From Candidatus Omnitrophota bacterium (GTDB lineage Bacteria > Omnitrophota > Gorgyraeia > Velamenicoccales > Velamenicoccaceae), in NCBI GenBank assembly GCA_003451585.1, contig DMEU01000016.1, positions 1 to 64,000 of the forward strand: a stretch of DNA of 64,000 nucleotides, read 5' to 3'. Shown here in pieces: positions 58,344 to 64,000 of this stretch; the first letter of the stretch is position 1; each line of letters begins with the position of its first letter. The position numbers and the translations under genes are program-made. The notes beneath the pieces are model-generated. The model was given only the letters and a program-made list of their open reading frames with translations, searched no databases and was not told the origin of the DNA.

Positions 58344-60581
58344 ATGAAAAAGGAACACGTTTATGAGATCATCGGTATATTGATCTTTTCGCTTACCGCG
58401 CTGATCTTCCTGAGTTTTGTTTCGTACCACTCCTCAGACCTGCATTTCTACACCTCCCACCCTAATATGCCTCCGAAGAACCTTATAAATATCTTCGGCG
58501 CCTATCTTTCGGGTTCTTTATTTTTTGTTTTGGGGTGGGCTTCTTATGTTGCGCCGTTCGCCCTTTTTCTCTGGGGGCTGAAATTTGTCCGCAGGGAATT
58601 GATACGTGCCAATATAGTTAAGATCATCGGCCTGCTCATTTTATCCCTTGCCTTGAGTTCATTTCTTGCCATGTTCTTGACACAGGATGCCGCCGTAAGA
58701 TTCAGGCGGGGCGGGATAGTTGGTTTGGTCTTTTCTGATTTTCTCATCCATTACTTCGGCAGGCCTGGTGCGTATGTGATCCTGACCATGCTGGGCCTGC
58801 TCTCCTTGCCTTTGCTGGGTGAGATACTCGTCCTTCCTTTTTTAGCTAAATTTTTTACCAATACGCAAAAACGATTTGATGATCTTATTCAAGCCCTGCC
58901 TTTTTTCGGGCACAAAGGCCCATCGAATGCAGCGCGCCCTAAAGCAAGGACCGCCATGCCTTTTGTCCAGGATGCCATTAAGGCCGTGAAAGGTTTGGCC
59001 CAAAAGAGCGACAAAGTCTTAGTCGCTGAAGAGAAAGAGGGTGTCTCCGTTAAAGATTACGGCCCTTCCCCTATAAATATAAAAATAGCAAAGCCAAAAG
59101 CCGAACAATTGGCAAAAGAAAAAATGCCTATCCGTCAGGCCTCGGATGAAAATTACGTACTGCCTTCTTTGGAACTCCTGGATTCGCCTCCTCCGGTTTC
59201 TGTGCGTCAGGTAAAAGAGGACTTAACACAGCAGGCCAAGATCTTGGAGGATACACTTAATGATTTTGGGATAAGTGTGCGAGTGGCCGATATCGAACGA
59301 GGGCCGACGATCACCCGCTATGAACTCGAGCCTGCCCCAGGTGTTAAGGTCCAGAGGATAATAAGCCTTTCTGACGACATAGCCCTCACCATGAAGGTGG
59401 CCGAAGTCCGTATTGTCGCCCCGATCCCGGGCAAGAACAGGGTTGGTATCGAAGTACCGAATATGCAGACTACGATGGTCCATCTTAAAGAAGTCTTGGC
59501 GTGTGATGACTATAAGAATGCCCGCTCTAAATTGACGCTAGCTTTAGGAAAAGACACGGCAGGTAAGCCGATCATCGCCGATCTAGGAGAGATGCCGCAC
59601 TTGTTGATAGCCGGTACAACGGGTTCCGGAAAGACCGTCTGTGTCAACGGTATCATCCTTTCAATGCTCTTTAATGCCACACCAAATGATGTTAAATTCC
59701 TTATGGTAGATCCCAAGATGGTCGAGATGACATCTTATAACGGTTTGCCTCATATGCTTTGCCCGGTCGTAACAGACCCTAAGAAAGTCGCGACGGCGCT
59801 CGCATGGCTGACGAATGAGATGGATGAGCGTTATCGATTATTGGCCAAAGAGGGTTGCCGAAATATCGAGGCATACAATCAAAAGAAGCAAAAATTGCCT
59901 TATATTGTTGTCATCATCGATGAGTTGGCCGACCTGATGATGATGGCGCGCGACCAGATAGAAAGCGCTATCGCAAGGCTGGCACAATTATCGCGCGCGG
60001 TAGGGATACACCTGGTCCTGGCTACACAACGTCCGTCGGTAGATGTCATAACCGGTGTTATCAAGGCGAACTTCCCTGCTAGGATATCTTTTAAGGTCGC
60101 ATCCAAAGTCGATTCAAGGACGGTGCTGGATATGAACGGAGCGGACAAACTTTTGGGAAGAGGGGACCTGTTATTTCTTGAGCCTGGACAGCCTAAGCCG
60201 ATCCGTGCGCAGAGCTCTTATGTCAAGGATTCAGAGATCGAGAATGTCCTGCAGTTCATTAAAAAACAAGCTGAGCCGATATATGACGATAGCATTTTAA
60301 AGCAGCAGGAGCAGGCTCAGTTGGGCGGCACGATGGAAAAAGACGAGCTTTATGAAACTGCTTCACGCCTGATAATAGAAACAGGCCAGGCGTCGGTATC
60401 TATCTTGCAACGCCGCCTTCGTCTGGGCTATACGCGGGCTGCGCGCCTTATAGACATGATGCAGGAAGAGGGGCTTGTGGGCCCTTATCGCGGAAGTAAA
60501 CCTAGGGAGATACTCGTAGACCGTGAGAAATGGCTTAAAGAGCAGATGTCAAAGGGTTCGGTAGAGGCAAGCCAGGAGTAA
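58344..60581 (+). CDS. ftsK: DNA translocase FtsK/SpoIIIE
   Basis: A 745-aa membrane-anchored motor that moves DNA through the closing septum. Four transmembrane helices (~8-155), a short linker (~180-285), the alpha/beta motor domains with Walker A GTTGSGKT (~426) and Walker B VVIIDELADL, and a C-terminal winged-helix gamma domain (~690-735) that reads KOPS-type sites. The linker is much shorter than in E. coli FtsK. The RodZ-like gene begins 1 nt after its stop. Confidence 0.96.
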   Translation: MKKEHVYEIIGILIFSLTALIFLSFVSYHSSDLHFYTSHPNMPPKNLINIFGAYLSGSLFFVLGWASYVAPFALFLWGLKFVRRELIRANIVKIIGLLILSLALSSFLAMFLTQDAAVRFRRGGIVGLVFSDFLIHYFGRPGAYVILTMLGLLSLPLLGEILVLPFLAKFFTNTQKRFDDLIQALPFFGHKGPSNAARPKARTAMPFVQDAIKAVKGLAQKSDKVLVAEEKEGVSVKDYGPSPINIKIAKPKAEQLAKEKMPIRQASDENYVLPSLELLDSPPPVSVRQVKEDLTQQAKILEDTLNDFGISVRVADIERGPTITRYELEPAPGVKVQRIISLSDDIALTMKVAEVRIVAPIPGKNRVGIEVPNMQTTMVHLKEVLACDDYKNARSKLTLALGKDTAGKPIIADLGEMPHLLIAGTTGSGKTVCVNGIILSMLFNATPNDVKFLMVDPKMVEMTSYNGLPHMLCPVVTDPKKVATALAWLTNEMDERYRLLAKEGCRNIEAYNQKKQKLPYIVVIIDELADLMMMARDQIESAIARLAQLSRAVGIHLVLATQRPSVDVITGVIKANFPARISFKVASKVDSRTVLDMNGADKLLGRGDLLFLEPGQPKPIRAQSSYVKDSEIENVLQFIKKQAEPIYDDSILKQQEQAQLGGTMEKDELYETASRLIIETGQASVSILQRRLRLGYTRAARLIDMMQEEGLVGPYRGSKPREILVDREKWLKEQMSKGSVEASQE

Positions 60582-60582
60582 G

Positions 60583-61398
60583 ATGGACAATAAGAGTATA
60601 GGATTTATTTTAAAAGAGGCCCGCCTGGCCAGGCAGCTAAGCCTTGAACAGGCCAGCAAAGATACCAAGATACACGTAAATATCTTAAAAAGTATAGAGG
60701 CCGATGATTTTAGTTCACTTGGCGCGGTTTACGCCAAGAGTTTTTTGAAGATATACGCCGAATATCTCGGTTTGAATAAAGAAGAGGTAGTGCCTGGATC
60801 AAAAAATCTGCAAGGGCCTGTTGAGGCTAGGCCAGGAAGACAGGCGCAATTCTCTGCGGATACCGACAGGGGCTGCGGCGTCCTAGCGCAAACCTTTATC
60901 GGGGTGTTTAGAAAGGTAAACTTTCGGCAGGTAGCCATTTTGTTTTTAGTAATTATTTTACTTACAGGGCTTACCAAGTTTATCAAATATCGCAAGAGAG
61001 AGCAATCTGTAGCGAAGAAAGCTGAGGCCGTAAAACAGGATATTAAGAAACCACAGGTTCCGGCAAAGTCGTCAGTACCGCTAGCGGCAAAGAACACCGT
61101 TGCCCCTAAGCCGAAAAGAGACGCTGTTTCGGCCAGGGAAAAGATGGTTTTGACCATAAAGGCCAAAAATAGGAACTGGTTGCAGGTCAAGATTGACGGA
61201 AAGATAGTCTTCCAAGGGATCTTAGCTAAGAGTAGCTCCGAGACATGGTCTGCAAGTGATAGGTTCGAGTTGTGGGTTGGAGATGCCGGCGCGCTTGTGC
61301 TGGAATTCAACGGACAGATATTAGACAGAATAGGCCGGCCTGGCCAGACATTAAAGTATGTGTTATTGACAAGGTCAGGCCTTTCCATCAAAAGATAA
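60583..61398 (+). CDS. RodZ-like HTH protein with C-terminal DUF4115
   Basis: A 271-aa single-pass membrane protein: N-terminal HTH of the Cro/HTH_25 type (~4-70, KEARLARQLSLEQASKDTKI), linker, one transmembrane helix (~124-145), a Pro/Ala/Lys-rich stalk, and a DUF4115 domain (~180-270, LTIKAKNRNWLQVKIDGKIV). RodZ organises the MreB elongation machinery; whether this one does is not proven. GGAGTAAG precedes the ATG. Confidence 0.85.
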   Translation: MDNKSIGFILKEARLARQLSLEQASKDTKIHVNILKSIEADDFSSLGAVYAKSFLKIYAEYLGLNKEEVVPGSKNLQGPVEARPGRQAQFSADTDRGCGVLAQTFIGVFRKVNFRQVAILFLVIILLTGLTKFIKYRKREQSVAKKAEAVKQDIKKPQVPAKSSVPLAAKNTVAPKPKRDAVSAREKMVLTIKAKNRNWLQVKIDGKIVFQGILAKSSSETWSASDRFELWVGDAGALVLEFNGQILDRIGRPGQTLKYVLLTRSGLSIKR

Positions 61399-61423
61399 TC
61401 ACCCTTCCACGCCAGTTCCAATC

Positions 61424-62710
61424 ATGAAAAAAAATACACATAATTTTATATTGCCCGGAGAGAAGGTGGGTATTATCAGCTTAGGATGCAGCCGCAATAC
61501 GGTTGATTCCGAGAAGATCCTCTCCGATGCCCAGGCCCGCGGGGCCAAGGTGTGCGCTCATGAAAAGGCCTCGACAGTTCTGGTCAATACATGCGCCTTT
61601 ACTCAGGAGGCCAAGCAGGAGTCTATCGGCGTGATAATGGACCTTATCGAGCAAAAAAAGAGCGGGAAGATCAAAAAGATCATCGTTCATGGGTGTCTGT
61701 CGCAGCGTTATCCGTTGGAATTAAGGCAAAACATGCAAGAAGTCGATGGTTTTGCAGGTATCGCTGATTTTAAAAAAGGTTTACAGGCGCCTTTGCGGTT
61801 GACGCCAAGGCATACAGCGTACTTAAAGATATCCGAGGGTTGCGCTAATATTTGCAGTTATTGTGTTATTCCTAAGATAAAGGGAGGATTTAAGAGTAGG
61901 CCTGAGAGGTCTATTTTAGAAGAGGCCAAAGAACTTGGCCGTTTAGGCGTCAGGGAACTTATAATCATAGGGCAGGATATTACTCTCTACGGAGCCGACA
62001 GGAGAGGTAAGACCTCGCTCGTCGAGTTGCTCGAGGGGGTTTTGAAAGCCACCAGCATCCCGTGGATCAGGCTCCTTTATCTGCACCCTAGGAGGGTAAC
62101 GGATAGATTACTGGAGCTTATGTCATGTGAAAAAAGGATCGTCCCTTACGTGGATATGCCTTTGCAACATGCCAACGACAGGATGCTGCGGTTGATGAGC
62201 AGGGGTATGACCCGCAAAGAGACCATTTCTTTAATAGATAAGATCAGAATGCGATTGCCGGGCTTAGGCTTACGAACTACTTTTATTACAGGGTTTCCTT
62301 CTGAAACTGAAAAAGAATTCAAAGAACTTTGTGATTTTATTAAAGATGTAAGATTCGATAAATTAGGCGCTTTTACGTATTCACGCGAGGAAGGGACAAA
62401 GGCGTATGGTTTTGCCGGCCAGTTGAATGAGAGGACAAAGAAACGGCGCTATGATGCCATTATGTCCATCCAGAAAGATATTTCAGGGGAATTATTAAAG
62501 AGTAAGCGTGGGATGGATATGGATGTGATGATCGATGAAGATCTGACCAGGAGCGAAGGGGTCTATCTTGCGCGCACAGCGTGCGATGCGCCGGAAATCG
62601 ACGGGGTGGTATTCCTGCGTTCAAAAAAAAGACTCAAGCCCGGAGATATAATCTCCGCCAGGATAACAGACAGCTATGAGTATGATCTTACAGGAGAGGC
62701 GATAGCATGA
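61424..62710 (+). CDS. rimO: Ribosomal protein S12 methylthiotransferase RimO
   Basis: Radical-SAM enzyme adding a methylthio group to Asp of S12. It has 428 aa with N-terminal UPF0004 domain (SLGCSRNTVDSE), the radical SAM CxxxCxxC as CANICSYC (~139-146), and a C-terminal TRAM domain. Its Cys in LGCSRN and the GCLSQRYP segment are cluster ligands of the family. MiaB is the close alternative, but LGCSRNTVDSE favours RimO. It is 4 nt into pgsA. Confidence 0.94.
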   Translation: MKKNTHNFILPGEKVGIISLGCSRNTVDSEKILSDAQARGAKVCAHEKASTVLVNTCAFTQEAKQESIGVIMDLIEQKKSGKIKKIIVHGCLSQRYPLELRQNMQEVDGFAGIADFKKGLQAPLRLTPRHTAYLKISEGCANICSYCVIPKIKGGFKSRPERSILEEAKELGRLGVRELIIIGQDITLYGADRRGKTSLVELLEGVLKATSIPWIRLLYLHPRRVTDRLLELMSCEKRIVPYVDMPLQHANDRMLRLMSRGMTRKETISLIDKIRMRLPGLGLRTTFITGFPSETEKEFKELCDFIKDVRFDKLGAFTYSREEGTKAYGFAGQLNERTKKRRYDAIMSIQKDISGELLKSKRGMDMDVMIDEDLTRSEGVYLARTACDAPEIDGVVFLRSKKRLKPGDIISARITDSYEYDLTGEAIA

Positions 62711-63285
62711 ATCTGCCCAATAAGTTGACAGTCGCGCGCATAGGTATGACTTTTATCCTGATGGGGTTCCTTTTTCAACACGGTGTTTTGCCTAAGGCTT
62801 TAGCTTTTGTGCTTTTTCTTTTGGCGTGCTTGACGGATTTTTTGGACGGTCGGCTTGCGCGTTCACGCGGCCAGATAACCGATTTCGGCAAGATCATGGA
62901 TCCCGTAGCAGACAAGATACTGGTCTTGGGTGTATTTTTATCATTTGTCCAACTCCAGCTTATCCCTGCCTGGATGGTGATCGTCATCATAATAAGAGAG
63001 TTGCTCATAACAGGTTTTCGGCTTTTTGTCGCGCGGCGAGGGGCTGTGCTGGCTGCGGAGAGGGCCGGAAAGCATAAGACGGTATCTCAGATGGCAGCAA
63101 TATTTTTTATCTTACTTTTTCTGGTTTTGCGGGAGTCAGCGTTGTATTTTTCCTTCTGGAGCCGGGAATTTCAAAGCGGCTTCAGCGCATTGGTGCTGGT
63201 TTCGATGGCGATAGCTGTAATCCTTACGGTCACCTCAGGTTTTTCCTTTTTTTGGCAGAATAGAAAATTGATACGGAGTCTCTGA
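62707..63285 (+). CDS. pgsA: Phosphatidylglycerophosphate synthase (CDP-alcohol phosphotransferase)
   Basis: Integral membrane enzyme making phosphatidylglycerol phosphate from CDP-diacylglycerol. It has 192 aa, ~6 helices; the CDP-alcohol motif D-x2-D-G-x2-A-R-...-G-x3-D-x3-D is seen as DFLDGRLARSRGQ followed by FGKIMDPVADK (~39-65). pgpA, the next step, follows with no gap. Confidence 0.95.
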   Translation: MNLPNKLTVARIGMTFILMGFLFQHGVLPKALAFVLFLLACLTDFLDGRLARSRGQITDFGKIMDPVADKILVLGVFLSFVQLQLIPAWMVIVIIIRELLITGFRLFVARRGAVLAAERAGKHKTVSQMAAIFFILLFLVLRESALYFSFWSREFQSGFSALVLVSMAIAVILTVTSGFSFFWQNRKLIRSL

Positions 63286-63741
63286 ATGGACCGCCTGGTA
63301 AAACTGTTTGCAACGTTTTTTTATCTCGGAGAGTTGCCTGTCATGCCCGGTACCGTCGCAAGCCTTGCCGGGCTTCTGTTATATGTGGCCATATCCGGTT
63401 GGCCGCAGGTTGTGGCAGTTGTTTTTATTGCTATTCTTATTTTGGGTTTTTTTTCTGCCGGGCGCGCTGAAAAGCTATTCGGTAAAAAGGACGCGCACCA
63501 GATAGTTATCGATGAAGTAGCCGGCATCTTTCTGGTTTTTATCGGCCTGCCTATAACGCCTCTCTGCCTTGTTGCCGGGTTCCTGGTATTTAGGGCCTTG
63601 GATATCGTAAAGCCTTTCCCGGTAGGGCGTGTCGAGAAACTTGCAGGAAGCTTAGGGATCATGGCCGATGACCTTGTTTGCGGGCTTTTTACCAATATTG
63701 TTTTACAGTCTTTGTTCAATCTTAATGTTTTAAAAGTTTAA
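63286..63741 (+). CDS. pgpA: Phosphatidylglycerophosphatase A
   Basis: Dephosphorylates PGP to phosphatidylglycerol. It has 151 aa with the PgpA-type helices and the acidic motif VIDEVAGIFLVF (~65-76) plus RALDIVKPFP and a conserved DDLVCG. CGGAG precedes the ATG. Directly downstream of pgsA, so successive steps are coupled. Confidence 0.94.
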   Translation: MDRLVKLFATFFYLGELPVMPGTVASLAGLLLYVAISGWPQVVAVVFIAILILGFFSAGRAEKLFGKKDAHQIVIDEVAGIFLVFIGLPITPLCLVAGFLVFRALDIVKPFPVGRVEKLAGSLGIMADDLVCGLFTNIVLQSLFNLNVLKV

Positions 63742-63742
63742 G

Positions 63743-63771
63743 TTGCGCATGTAATTTATTTTATATAGAAT
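63743..63771 (+). promoter_or_regulatory. Candidate promoter before the GspE-type gene
   Basis: TTGCGC (63743-63748), a 17-bp spacer and TAGAAT (63766-63771). The -10 is good, the -35 moderate. The ATG follows at 63794 after AAGGAG. Confidence 0.4.
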
Positions 63772-63793
63772 AGGGTCTTGACAAGGAGAGATC

Positions 63794-64000
63794 ATGGTTG
63801 AGCGCAGGAGTGAAGTCAGGCAGGAATCACTGGATATGATCTATAATTTTATCCGCCGCGGTATTAAAGAAAGGGCGACGGATGTGCATTGGGAGCCTTC
63901 AGGATACGCCGGCAAAGAGGAGATCGTCGTGCGTTTCAGGATAGACGGCCTGCTCAAAGATGTTGACCGTATCCCTGAGGAAAAGACCAATGTCGCCTCT
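63794..64000 (+). CDS. gspE: GspE/PilB-type secretion ATPase, N-terminal fragment (runs off the window)
   Basis: The open 69 codons read RGIKERATDVHWEPSGY, then IVVRFRIDGLLKDV, the N2 domain of type II secretion/type IV pilus ATPases (the ATDxHxEP signature). The core ATPase lies beyond 64000. GGAGAG lies 5 nt before the ATG. GspE or PilB or a twitching ATPase cannot be separated from this piece. Confidence 0.75.
   Translation, partial: MVERRSEVRQESLDMIYNFIRRGIKERATDVHWEPSGYAGKEEIVVRFRIDGLLKDVDRIPEEKTNVAS

Noticed and set aside
58209..58430. 73-aa - strand frame between pnp and ftsK
   Set aside because: Built from the AT-rich palindromic repeat; lysine/asparagine-rich translation without structure.
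1..64000. CRISPR array, prophage, transposase or rRNA genes
   Set aside because: I found no regularly spaced repeats with spacers, no phage or transposase proteins and no rRNA sequence in the window.

Overview
The window reads as one contiguous stretch of chromosome from a diderm (Gram-negative-type) anaerobic or microaerobic bacterium. Cell-envelope genes (lolCD, mlaEFD, lptF/lptG, a lipoprotein signal, an outer-membrane-type barrel ending in Phe) show an outer membrane. An Hcp/ferredoxin pair, ferredoxin domains and a hemerythrin fit low-oxygen life. A Firmicutes-like McsA-McsB-ClpC set in an LPS-type cell, a carboxyspermidine-type polyamine cluster and a Maf-peptidase fusion suggest a candidate-phylum lineage such as Omnitrophota. 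That placement is inference from gene content; no rRNA is present. Coding density is very high, most genes run on the + strand in overlapping chains, and there is no prophage, CRISPR array, transposase or rRNA.

Layout. 1-2516: nitrosative-stress pair (Fe-S protein plus hybrid cluster protein) behind a promoter overlapping a TTGAC-N4-GTCAA palindrome. 2525-5565: polyamine cluster (carboxynorspermidine decarboxylase, its dehydrogenase, and a small SpeD homologue) with a structured 5' leader. 5603-19366: a long chain started by a consensus promoter: lysS, lolC, lolD, ilvE, mcsA, mcsB, clpC, mlaE, mlaF, mlaD, radA, a PIN-TRAM membrane protein, ispD. 19419-19599: a 181-bp nested palindrome. 19630-26085: ispF, cysE, cysS, tmk, holB, a PSP1 protein, metG. 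26158-32965: tatD, a DUF362 ferredoxin, mtnA, thiL, tsaE, an unknown membrane protein, tsaB, alr. 32976-35893 (- strand): comF, lptF, lptG, divergent from pyrE with near-leaderless promoters on both sides. 36669-39229: a flavoprotein and a Maf-M48 fusion. 39226-41100 (- strand): a TMTC-like TPR membrane protein and tRNA-Leu(CAG), whose 3' end is duplicated 130 bp away. 41186-43280: hemerythrin, tRNA-Phe and two unknown envelope proteins. 43285-50492: trpB, trpA, an M16 peptidase, a zinc-ribbon microprotein, rsfS (apparently with an ATA start), argS, recJ. 50489-50719: rpmB (-). 50831-63741: an RF1-like GGQ protein, a small exported protein, tex, an M29 aminopeptidase, an unknown helical protein, rpsO, pnp, ftsK, a RodZ-like protein, rimO, pgsA, pgpA. 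The window ends inside a GspE/PilB-type ATPase.

How it fits together. Most of this is housekeeping: four aminoacyl-tRNA synthetases, two r-proteins, ribosome silencing, tRNA t6A synthesis, DNA repair and segregation, isoprenoid and phospholipid synthesis, envelope lipid and LPS transport. The points most worth a second look are the SpeD homologue beside a pathway that does not need AdoMet decarboxylation, the Maf-M48 fusion with an internal lipobox, the 181-bp palindrome between ispD and ispF, the ATA start of rsfS, and two divergent promoter regions sharing TGTCAA-N5-TTGACA with near-leaderless genes.
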